Below, in pieces: positions 24,799-32,313 of a DNA stretch of 64,000 bases. The position numbers and the translations under genes are program-made. Below the pieces are notes generated by a model. It saw only the letters and a list, made by a program, of their open reading frames with translations. It did no database searches and was not told where the DNA came from. Within the stretch, counting starts at the first letter, position 1, and every line of letters starts with the position of its first letter. This DNA is from Streptomyces sp. Tu6071 (lineage in GTDB: Bacteria; Actinomycetota; Actinomycetes; Streptomycetales; Streptomycetaceae): assembly GCF_000213055.1 (NCBI RefSeq), contig NZ_CM001165.1:6751445-6815444 (forward strand). The letters run 5' to 3'.

Positions 24799-26436
24799 AT
24801 GAACCGCACGACACCCCCGCCACCCCCCACCGTCCTGCTCCGCGGTGGCGAGGTGCACAGCCCCGCCGACCCCTTCGCGACCGCCATGGTCGTCGAGCGC
24901 GGCCACGTCGCCTGGGTCGGCTCCGAAGGCGCGGCGGACGCCTTCGCGGACGGCGTCGACGAGGTCGTCCACCTCGAAGGCGCCCTCGTCACCCCGGCGT
25001 TCGTGGACGCGCACGTGCACGCGACCGGCACCGGACTCGCCCTCACCGGGCTCGACCTGAGCGAGGCCACGAGCCTGGAGGAGGCGCTCGACCGCGTCGC
25101 GGCGCACGCCCGTACCCGCGCCGGGGACCGCGTCCTGCTCGGCCACGGCTGGGACGCGTCGCGCTGGCCCGGCGGCCGTCCCCCGACGCGCGCCGAACTC
25201 GACCGCGCCACGGGGGGCCGCCCGCTCTACCTCTCGCGCATCGACGTGCACTCCGCGCAGGTCACCACCGCGCTCCTCGACCTCGTCCCGCACGCCGCGA
25301 CCCTGCGCGGCCACCACCCCGAGGCCCCCCTCACCGCCGACGCGCACCACGCCGTCCGCGCCGCCGCGTACGGCGCGGTGACGCCCGCGCTGCGCGAGGA
25401 GGCGCAGCGCACCGCGCTCGCGCACGCGGCCTCGCGCGGCATCGGGCAGGTCCACGAGTGCGGCGGTCCGGAGATCTCCGACGAGGAGGACTTCACCGGG
25501 CTGCTGCGCCTCGCGGAGGAGGGCAACGGGCCGCGCGTCGTCGGCTACTGGGCCGAGGCGGTCGCGGGGGAGCGGGACGCGGAGCGGGTCCGCGCCCTCG
25601 GCGCGCGCGGCGCGGCGGGCGACCTCTTCGCCGACGGCGCGCTCGGCTCGCACACCGCGTGCCTGCACACGCCGTACGAGGACGGGGCGAGCGGTCACCG
25701 CGGCACCCCCTACCTCGACGCCGAGGCCGTCGCCGAGCATGTCACGGCGTGCACCGAGGCCGGGCTCCAGGCCGGTTTCCACGCGATCGGGGACGCGGCG
25801 CTCGGCGCGGTCGTCGCGGGCTTCCGCGCGGCGGCCGAGAAGACGGGCCTGGAGCGGGTGCGCGCGCTGCGCCACCGCGTGGAGCACGCCGAGATGCTCG
25901 ACGCCGACGCGATCGCGGCCTTCGCCGAACTCGGCCTCACCGCCTCGGTGCAGCCGGCCTTCGACGCGCTGTGGGGCGGCGAGGACGGCATGTACGCGGC
26001 GCGGCTCGGCGTCGAGCGGGCCCGGACTCTCAACCCCTTCGCGGCCCTCCTGCGGGCCGGTGTCCCGCTCGCGCTCGGCTCGGACGCCCCGGTGACCCCG
26101 CTCGACCCCTGGGGCGCGGTGCGGGCCGCGGCCTTCCACCACACGCCCGAGCACCGCGTCTCGGTACGGGCCGCCTTCACCGCCCACACGCGCGGCGGCT
26201 GGCGCGCCGCCGGCCGCGACGACGCGGGCACGCTGGTCCCCGGCGCCCCCGCGGACTACGCCGTCTGGCGCACGGGCGCCCTCGTCGTGCAGGCCCCCGA
26301 CGACCGCGTCGCCCGCTGGTCCACGGACCCCCGCTCCGGCACCCCCGGCCTGCCGGACCTCACCCCGGGCGGCCCCCTTCCCGAGTGTCTCGTGACGGTC
26401 GTGGGCGGCCGGGAGGTCTTCCGGGCCGGGGCCTGA
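24799..26436 (+). CDS. Amidohydrolase, YtcJ-like (amidohydrolase 3 family)
   Basis: 545-residue metal-dependent hydrolase with TIM-barrel core. FVDAHVHATG is the HxH metal motif; HRVEHAEMLD and LGSDAPVTPLDPW give later His and Asp ligands. DLFADGALGSHTACL is typical of the YtcJ branch. These enzymes often act on N-formyl or other cyclic/aryl amides; the substrate here is unknown. ATG at 24799 is chosen because it immediately precedes the N-terminal beta-strand LLRGGEVHSP. It has no strong ribosome-binding site. Confidence 0.87.
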   Translation: MNRTTPPPPPTVLLRGGEVHSPADPFATAMVVERGHVAWVGSEGAADAFADGVDEVVHLEGALVTPAFVDAHVHATGTGLALTGLDLSEATSLEEALDRVAAHARTRAGDRVLLGHGWDASRWPGGRPPTRAELDRATGGRPLYLSRIDVHSAQVTTALLDLVPHAATLRGHHPEAPLTADAHHAVRAAAYGAVTPALREEAQRTALAHAASRGIGQVHECGGPEISDEEDFTGLLRLAEEGNGPRVVGYWAEAVAGERDAERVRALGARGAAGDLFADGALGSHTACLHTPYEDGASGHRGTPYLDAEAVAEHVTACTEAGLQAGFHAIGDAALGAVVAGFRAAAEKTGLERVRALRHRVEHAEMLDADAIAAFAELGLTASVQPAFDALWGGEDGMYAARLGVERARTLNPFAALLRAGVPLALGSDAPVTPLDPWGAVRAAAFHHTPEHRVSVRAAFTAHTRGGWRAAGRDDAGTLVPGAPADYAVWRTGALVVQAPDDRVARWSTDPRSGTPGLPDLTPGGPLPECLVTVVGGREVFRAGA

Positions 26437-26614
26437 GGGCACGGCGGGGCCGTCCGGGTGGACCCGGGGCGGCGCGTACGGCCGCTGGGGTGATGTGCCC
26501 CGGTGCCCGTACGGGCCCCGGTCTGCGGGGCCCACCGGCTCCCGGCGGCCCCGGGGCTCGCCGCTGACCTGCGGGATCGCGCGACACTCCGCCCGGGCCC
26601 CGGGGCCACGGGTG

Positions 26615-26645
26615 TTGACAGGGTGCGGCGGTCGGCGGGTAGGTT
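26615..26645 (+). promoter_or_regulatory. Possible housekeeping promoter inside a 657-bp non-coding gap
   Basis: TTGACA (26615-26620) and TAGGTT (26640-26645) with a 19-nt spacer resemble an HrdB-type promoter. The gap 26437-27093 between the amidohydrolase and ppm1 genes has no reading frame with convincing codon use, so the promoter would give a leader of about 440 nt for ppm1 or an untranslated RNA. Confidence 0.4.
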
Positions 26646-27093
26646 CGGCCGGGTCCACCACCGGACAACCGATCGGCGACGTCCCGCGCATCCGCTGGGC
26701 GCGACTGGGCCACGGGGGGAACGCGCCGGAGTTCCTCCCCACGCGAGCCAGGTCCAGCGTCCGCGTCCACCGGACACGGGAACGATTCGTACGAGGAAGG
26801 GGTCCCTCCCCGCCAGTGGCGTGGGGGACGGTGTGACCCGGGTGGGGCCCGGCCGCTCAGTAGACAACGGTTCACGGTCGATCCGCAGCCAGCGGGTCCC
26901 TGGCCGGCCCGAAGGGCGCCGGGCCCTCATCCGCAGCGCTCCCGCACGCCCGCGTCAGCCTCGCCCCGCGCATCCCCCGGACGTGTGGTCGTCGTATCCC
27001 GCCCCCGCCTCCCCGTGTCGCCGCCGTGGCCACGCGCGCCCGTGTGGGCAACTAAGGTGGTCACTCGCACGGATCGGCACGTAAGGGGCAGCA

Positions 27094-27918
27094 GTGAACG
27101 CAGGCGAGGGTCTGCCGGGCAGCCGGAACGGACAGCGCCCGCCACTGGGCGAGGCACTGGTGATCATCCCGACGTACAACGAGGCGGAGAACGTCCGGGC
27201 GATCGTCGGCCGGACGCGCGAGGCGGTGCCCGCGGCGCACGTCCTCGTCGCGGACGACAACAGCCCGGACGGCACGGGCGCGCTCGCCGACGGACTCGCC
27301 GCCGAGGACGACCACGTCCAGGTGCTGCACCGCAAGGGCAAGGAAGGGCTCGGCGCCGCCTACCTCGCCGGTTTCGCCTGGGGCCTCGACCACGGCTTCG
27401 ACGTCCTCGTCGAGATGGACGCGGACGGCTCGCACCAGCCCGAGGAGCTTCCCCGGCTCCTGACCGCCCTGCGCGACGCCGACCTCGTCCTCGGCTCCCG
27501 CTGGATCGCGGGCGGTCGCGTCGTCAACTGGCCCAAGTCCCGCGAACTCCTCTCGCGCGGCGGCTCCACGTACTCCCGCCTCCTGCTCGATGTCCCGCTG
27601 CGCGACGTCACCGGCGGTTTCCGCGCCTTCCGCGCCGCGACCCTGCGCGGCCTCGGCCTCGCGCACGTCGAGTCGCAGGGCTACTGCTTCCAGGTCGACC
27701 TGGCCCGCCGCGCCGTCCGCTCCGGCTACCGCGTCGTCGAGGTGCCCATCACCTTCGTCGAACGCGAACTGGGCAGCAGCAAGATGAGCCGCAACATCGT
27801 CGCCGAGGCCCTGTGGCGCGTGACGGCCTGGGGTGTCACCTCCCGGGTCGACAAGGCGCTCGGAAGGGTGAAGCCGTCCGCTCCCGAGACAGAGAGATCG
27901 AGCCCCTCCGGCGTGTGA
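27094..27918 (+). CDS. ppm1: Polyprenol monophosphomannose synthase (GT2)
   Basis: Transfers mannose from GDP-mannose to polyprenyl phosphate, giving the lipid-linked donor for protein O-mannosylation and cell-surface glycans. GT2/DPM1 motifs are intact: IIPTYNEAENV, VADDNSPDGTGALAD, VEMDADGSHQPEELP (metal-binding DAD) and LGSRWIAGGRVVNWP. 274 residues, the soluble form without the C-terminal membrane helices of some homologues. GTG at 27094 follows AAGGGG. It is followed by fxsA and rbpA. Confidence 0.92.
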   Translation: MNAGEGLPGSRNGQRPPLGEALVIIPTYNEAENVRAIVGRTREAVPAAHVLVADDNSPDGTGALADGLAAEDDHVQVLHRKGKEGLGAAYLAGFAWGLDHGFDVLVEMDADGSHQPEELPRLLTALRDADLVLGSRWIAGGRVVNWPKSRELLSRGGSTYSRLLLDVPLRDVTGGFRAFRAATLRGLGLAHVESQGYCFQVDLARRAVRSGYRVVEVPITFVERELGSSKMSRNIVAEALWRVTAWGVTSRVDKALGRVKPSAPETERSSPSGV

Positions 27919-28105
27919 GGAGCGGGGTCCGGGGCGGAGCCCCCGCGAGGCCGGCCCGGCGCGGGATCGGACCCGGGGCGAGGCCCAGCCACGCCCCCGC
28001 CCCCCTTCAAGGGCACACTGGACGTATGACGCCCAGCACACCCCCGCCCCCGCCACCCGCAGCGGCCTCCGCAGATGGCTGCCCCTCGGGGTCGCCGCCT
28101 GGATC

Positions 28106-28591
28106 GTGATCGAGATCTGGCTGCTGATCCTCGTCGGCGAGGCGGCCGGCGGCCTCGTGGTCGTCGTGCTGCTCGCCGCCGGGATCATCGGCGGCGGCGC
28201 GGTCGTCAAGCGCGCGGGCCGCCGGGCCTTCGGCGCGCTCACCCGGACCCTCCAGCAGCCGGCCGCGGAAGCGGTCCCCGAAGGCCGTGCCGAGGGCAAC
28301 GGCTTCCTCATGCTCGCCGGGCTGCTCCTCATGATCCCCGGGCTGCTCTCCGACGTTGCCGGGCTCGTCCTCCTCGTCCCCGGGATACGGGGCGCGCTCT
28401 CGCGCCGCGTCGAGCGCGCGATGCAGCGCAAGCTCGACGAGGCGACGGGCGGCGCCTTCGGCACCGCGTACACCCGGGCCCGTACCCAGCGCCCCGACGG
28501 CAAGGTCGTGCGGGGCGAGGTCGTCCACGAGGACACCCCGACGAAGCCGCGCGACGAGGACGGGGGCTCGCGCCCGCCCCTCGCCCCCTGA
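28106..28591 (+). CDS. fxsA: FxsA family membrane protein, N-terminus apparently frameshifted
   Basis: FxsA proteins are small inner-membrane proteins of unclear role, named for suppressing F-plasmid exclusion of phage T7. Two hydrophobic segments are seen (IEIWLLILVGEAAGGLVVVV and LMLAGLLLMIPGLLSDVAGL), the second with the family motif GLLLMIPGLLSD. The frame remains open upstream of the GTG at 28106 and reads RSGLRRWLPLGVAAWIVIE, the natural start of the first helix, but contains no start codon. An ATG at 28026 lies in another frame; adding one base in the C-run between about 28039 and 28057 would join them. So 28106 is a fallback start that cuts into the first helix. Confidence 0.8.
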   Translation: MIEIWLLILVGEAAGGLVVVVLLAAGIIGGGAVVKRAGRRAFGALTRTLQQPAAEAVPEGRAEGNGFLMLAGLLLMIPGLLSDVAGLVLLVPGIRGALSRRVERAMQRKLDEATGGAFGTAYTRARTQRPDGKVVRGEVVHEDTPTKPRDEDGGSRPPLAP

Positions 28592-28613
28592 ACTCCCCGC
28601 GCGGGGTACGGCG

Positions 28614-28660
28614 AAGGGCCGTGGGCCGGACACCTCGGAGGTGTCCGGCCCACGGCCCTT
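28614..28660. terminator. 47-bp near-complete palindrome, bidirectional terminator
   Basis: Arms of 23 nt (28614-28636 and 28638-28660) are exactly complementary around a single base, between convergent fxsA and rbpA. A very stable shared terminator. Confidence 0.75.
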
Positions 28661-28687
28661 GTGTACGGCGAACCCGCCGCCCAGGAC

Positions 28688-29062
28688 TCAGGCGGACTTA
28701 CGGCTGTCGCGCGGGTGCACCGCGATGTTCATCGCACCGGAACGCAGGACGGCCAGGCGCTCGGCCAGGACCTCCTCCAGCTCCTCCCGCGTACGCCGCT
28801 CCATGAGCATGTCCCAGTGCGTGCGCGCGGGCTTGGTCTTCTTCTCCTCCGGCCCGTCCCCGTCGACAAGGAGTGCCTGTGCACCGCACACCTTGCACTC
28901 CCACTCCGCGGGGATCTCCGCCTCGACCGAGAACGGCATCTCGAAGCGGTGTCCGTTCTGGCATGCGTATTCGACGGCCTGGCGCGGGGCCAGGTCGATG
29001 CCGCGGTCCGTCTCGTAGCTGGTCACCACAAGGCGTGTGCCGCGAAGCGCTCGCTCACTCAT
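28688..29062 (-). CDS. rbpA: RNA polymerase-binding protein RbpA
   Basis: Actinobacterial transcription factor of 124 residues that binds RNA polymerase and principal sigma factors and stabilises the open complex. The zinc-binding core domain shows ACQNGHRFE and WECKVCGAQA; the basic linker KKTKPARTHWDMLMERR and the sigma-interacting helix RTREELEEVLAERLAVL follow. ATG at 29062 has GGGAGG upstream. It is transcribed alone from a clear sigma-R type promoter and ends at the palindrome shared with fxsA. Confidence 0.97.
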   Translation of the reverse strand: MSERALRGTRLVVTSYETDRGIDLAPRQAVEYACQNGHRFEMPFSVEAEIPAEWECKVCGAQALLVDGDGPEEKKTKPARTHWDMLMERRTREELEEVLAERLAVLRSGAMNIAVHPRDSRKSA

Positions 29063-29123
29063 GAATCGTGCCTCCCGGGCTTGCTCGCCCACAGGACAGT
29101 CGTCGCTGTCGTCGTCATCCGGT

Positions 29124-29151
29124 CAACGTCCGGTCGGCGGTGAAGATTCCC
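29124..29151 (-). promoter_or_regulatory. Sigma-R (thiol-oxidative stress) promoter of rbpA
   Basis: On the minus strand GGGAAT (29146-29151), an 18-nt spacer, then GTTG (29124-29127). This is an exact match to the sigma-R consensus GGGAAT-N18-GTT. It lies about 60 nt upstream of rbpA, which is a known sigma-R target in Streptomyces coelicolor. Confidence 0.88.
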
Positions 29152-29348
29152 GTGCAGGGTCAAAGCGTCGCCGTCGTAGCCGCCCCATTTCTACCCACCA
29201 GTGCCCGCTTTGTCACATCTGGCGACGTACGCACCGAAAATCTGGGGCTGTCTTCGCTGTTCAGAGGCGCAGGAACGGTACATCCGGATGGTCAAACGCG
29301 TACACTACCGCCCTTCGTGCCCCCGTGCGAAATCCGCGCAGATCGTCC

Positions 29349-30731
29349 TCAGGCGAGGGAACGGCCCGCCACGCCCTCGGGAACGGTGTTCCCCGCCTCG
29401 CGCATCCCACGCGCGAGCGGCACCCGCAGCAGCACGCCGAAACCGAGCACGAAGAAGATCACCAGCGAGATGATCGCGTCCCGGTAGCTCCCCGTGACCT
29501 GGTAGGTGACCCCGAAGAGCAGCGGGCCGAGCCAGCTCATGCCGCGGTCGCTCATCTCGTACGCGGAGAAGTACTCGGCCTCCTTGCCCGCGGGCACCAG
29601 ATGGGAGAAGAGCGAGCGCGAGAGCGCCTGGCTGCCGCCCATGATCAGCCCGATGCCCGCGGCGAGGACGAAGAACCACACGGGGGCCCCGGCGGGCAGG
29701 AAGTAGCCGCAGGCGACGATGACCGTCCAGGCACCGAGCGAGGCGAGCACCGTCCGCTTCGTCCCGTACCGCAACGCGAGCCGCCCCATCCCGAGCGCCC
29801 CGGCCACGGCGAGCACCTGCACGAGCAGGATCGCGACGATCAGCGTCGACTGGCTCAGCCCCAGCTCCTCGGAGCCGAAGACGGACGCCTGCGAGATGAC
29901 CGTCTGGATGCCGTCGTTGTAGAGGAGGTACGCGAGCAGGAACCACAGCGTGACCGGGCGGCGGCGCATGTCCTTGAGCGTCGCGCCGAGCTGCCGCCAG
30001 CTCCCCCCGACGCCGCCCGCGCCCGCCGCCGCGGCCGGGCGCTCGCGCAGCCGCCGCAGCGGGACGAGCGTGAACACGCCCCACCACAGGCCCGCCGACG
30101 ACAGGCAGATCCGCACCGCCGTCGACTCGCTCACGCCGAAGGAGTCGTGCCCGAGATAGAGGACGAGGTTGAGGACGAGGACGAGCGCCCCCGCCGCGTA
30201 CCCGAAGGCCCAGCCGCGCGAGGAGACCGCGTCGCGCTCGTCCGGCGCGGCTATCTGCGGCAGGAAGGCGTTGTAGACGACGGTCGAGACCGCGATCGAG
30301 GCGTTCGCGACGACGAGCAGCACCCCGCCGAGGAGATAGCGGTCCCCGCCGAGGAAGAACATCCCGGCCGTCGCCGCGGCGCCGAGGTAGGCGGCGGCCC
30401 CGAGCAGCGGCTTCTTGCGGCCCGTACGGTCGGCGAGCGCGCCCGCGAGCGGCATCACCAGGACCGAGACGATCACCGAGAGCGAGACGCTGTACGCGAA
30501 GAAGGAGCCCGCGCGCACCGGCAGGCCCAGCGGGTGCACGTAACCGTCCGCGTCGGCCGCGCTCTTCGCCACCTCGGTGAGGTACGGGCCGAGGAAGACC
30601 GTGAGCACGCTCGTCGAGTACACCGAGCAGGCCCAGTCGTAGAAGTACCAGCCGCGCTGCTCCCGTTTGCGCGCCCCCGCCTCGTCCGCCGCCCCCGTGG
30701 CGATCATCGCCCCCGCGGTCTCCGCGCCCAT
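29349..30731 (-). CDS. MFS transporter, UMF1/Atg22-like family
   Basis: 460 residues with about 12 hydrophobic segments. The start REQRGWYFYDWACSVYSTSV is typical of the UMF1 (unknown major facilitator) family, as is ADRTGRKKPLLGAAAYLG after helix 2. The eukaryotic relatives export amino acids from the vacuole; bacterial substrates are unknown. ATG at 30731 follows GAGGGAGCG. The next gene on the same strand, a phosphodiesterase, ends 31 nt upstream, so the two may be one operon. Confidence 0.87.
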   Translation of the reverse strand: MGAETAGAMIATGAADEAGARKREQRGWYFYDWACSVYSTSVLTVFLGPYLTEVAKSAADADGYVHPLGLPVRAGSFFAYSVSLSVIVSVLVMPLAGALADRTGRKKPLLGAAAYLGAAATAGMFFLGGDRYLLGGVLLVVANASIAVSTVVYNAFLPQIAAPDERDAVSSRGWAFGYAAGALVLVLNLVLYLGHDSFGVSESTAVRICLSSAGLWWGVFTLVPLRRLRERPAAAAGAGGVGGSWRQLGATLKDMRRRPVTLWFLLAYLLYNDGIQTVISQASVFGSEELGLSQSTLIVAILLVQVLAVAGALGMGRLALRYGTKRTVLASLGAWTVIVACGYFLPAGAPVWFFVLAAGIGLIMGGSQALSRSLFSHLVPAGKEAEYFSAYEMSDRGMSWLGPLLFGVTYQVTGSYRDAIISLVIFFVLGFGVLLRVPLARGMREAGNTVPEGVAGRSLA

Positions 30732-30762
30732 CCCGCTCCCTCGCCTCGTCCCGCGCGCGCCC

Positions 30763-31542
30763 TCAGGACTCCGGCCACTGCCCCCGGGCCCGCAGCACCG
30801 TGCGCAGCGCCTCGATGTGGTCGGTCATGATGCCATCAACACCGAGGTCCAGGAGCCTTTCCATCTCCGCCTCCTCGTTCACCGTCCACACGTGCACCTG
30901 GAGTCCCCGCGCGTGCGCGCTCCGGACGAAGGAGCGGTCGACGACGGTCAGCCGCCCGTGCCGCACGGGCACCTGCGCGGCGAGCGCGCCGCGCGGCGGG
31001 ACGCAGGGCAGGCCCCAGGCACGCAGGCGCACCGCGAGCGCGCCCCCGGTGCCGAGCGAGGTGGCGAGCCGGGGCCCCGCGAGCCGCCGCGCCCGCGCGA
31101 CCCGCCGCTCGCTGAACGAGCCGAGGCAGACCCGGTCCCAGGCGTCCCGGTGCCGGATCAGCTCGATGAGCGGCCGGAGCGCGGACTCCGTCTTGACGTC
31201 CACGTTCCAGCGCGCGGCGGGGAAGGCGTCCAGGAGGTCGGCGAAGCGCGGCACCCGCTCCGTGCCGCCCACGCGCGCCTCGCGCACCGCCGCCCACGGC
31301 AGTTCCGCGAGCGCGCCGCGGCTGTCCGTCACACGGTCGAGCGTCGCGTCGTGGAAGGCGAGCAGTTCCCCGTCGGCCGTCGTGTGGACGTCCGTCTCCA
31401 GGTACGTGTACCCGAGGCCGACCGCGCGCCGGAACGCCGTCTCCGTGTTCTCCAGGCCGTCCGCCGCGCCGCCGCGATGGGCGAAGGCCAGGGGGAGCGG
31501 GTGGTCGAGGAACGGGTGCGGGGGAGCGGCCGGGGTGTTCAC
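30763..31542 (-). CDS. Glycerophosphodiester phosphodiesterase
   Basis: 259 residues. Hydrolyses glycerophosphodiesters to glycerol 3-phosphate and an alcohol. GDPD motifs are complete: FAHRGGAADGLENTE (catalytic HRG and metal Glu), LETDVHTTADGELLAFHD (metal ligands and second His), and the C-terminal VHVWTVNEEAEMERLLDLGV with GIMTD. No signal peptide, so cytoplasmic UgpQ-like rather than periplasmic GlpQ-like. A 25-nt gap separates it from the YczE-like gene upstream; these genes and the UMF1 transporter likely form one transcript. Confidence 0.92.
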   Translation of the reverse strand: MNTPAAPPHPFLDHPLPLAFAHRGGAADGLENTETAFRRAVGLGYTYLETDVHTTADGELLAFHDATLDRVTDSRGALAELPWAAVREARVGGTERVPRFADLLDAFPAARWNVDVKTESALRPLIELIRHRDAWDRVCLGSFSERRVARARRLAGPRLATSLGTGGALAVRLRAWGLPCVPPRGALAAQVPVRHGRLTVVDRSFVRSAHARGLQVHVWTVNEEAEMERLLDLGVDGIMTDHIEALRTVLRARGQWPES

Positions 31543-31567
31543 GCGCGCAGTATGGCACCGCGCGTGA

Positions 31568-32215
31568 TCATGCCCGCGCGGGGTCCGGGGGCGGGACGGG
31601 GCGGGTGGCGGGGAGCGCGAAGACGCCGAGGAAGAACTGCGCGAGGGGGCCGATCGTCAGCGCGTACAGGACGGTGCCGATCCCCAGCGTCCCGCCGAGC
31701 GCGATGCCGACGAGGCCCACCGCGGCCTCCACGAAAGTCCGGCACAGTCGCAGCGAGCGGCCCGTGCGCCGGTGCAGCCCGGTCATCAGGCCGTCGCGAG
31801 GGCCGGGGCCGAAGCGCGCCGAGAGGTAGAGGCCGGTGGCCGCTCCGTTGAGCACGATCCCCGCGAGGAGCAGGCCGGTGCGCGCGGGCCAGGAGTGCGC
31901 GGAGGGCAGGACGGCGAGCGTCCAGTCCATCGAGAGGCCGACGAGGAAGACGTTCGACACGGTGCCGAGCCCGGGACGCTGGCGCAGCGGCCACCACAGG
32001 AGCAGCACGAGCGCCCCCGCGATGATCGCCACCGTCCCGATGCTCAGCCCCGTGCGGCGGGATATCCCCTGGTGGAAGAGGTTCCACGGCTCGACACCGA
32101 GGCCCGCGAGCACCAGGAGCCCGTCGCTGAAGCCGTAGAGGAGCAGCCCCGCGTAGAGATGGACGAGGCGGCGCGGCAGCGAGGCGGCGGCCCGCGGCGG
32201 GGAAGCGGTGGTCAT
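31568..32215 (-). CDS. YczE-like integral membrane protein
   Basis: 215 residues, about five hydrophobic helices, family of unknown biochemical function. GLGVEPWNLFHQGIS and FGPGPRDGLMTGLHRRTG are the conserved YczE/YyaS loops. ATG at 32215 with GGGGGCC upstream; a GTG-started longer reading would overlap the operator. It is divergent from a MocR-type regulator, the same pairing as yczE/yczR in Bacillus and other bacteria, which strongly suggests that the regulator controls it. Confidence 0.85.
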   Translation of the reverse strand: MTTASPPRAAASLPRRLVHLYAGLLLYGFSDGLLVLAGLGVEPWNLFHQGISRRTGLSIGTVAIIAGALVLLLWWPLRQRPGLGTVSNVFLVGLSMDWTLAVLPSAHSWPARTGLLLAGIVLNGAATGLYLSARFGPGPRDGLMTGLHRRTGRSLRLCRTFVEAAVGLVGIALGGTLGIGTVLYALTIGPLAQFFLGVFALPATRPVPPPDPARA

Positions 32216-32234
32216 GAGGCCCCCGGGATATCGG

Positions 32235-32307
32235 AGTGGACTGGTCCGTGCCACCCTGGAAGCCGTGGCAGGGTCCTCAACAGGGCCAATCGGAGAGAAG
32301 TGGACTG
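32235..32307 (+). promoter_or_regulatory. Direct-repeat operator of the MocR/YczR regulator
   Basis: AGTGGACTG occurs twice (32235-32243 and 32299-32307), in the same orientation, 64 bp apart, in the gap between the divergent yczE-like and MocR-type genes. MocR regulators bind direct repeats, so this is the probable operator; the second copy ends 6 nt before the regulator's ATG. Confidence 0.65.
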
Positions 32308-32313
32308 ATTTCG

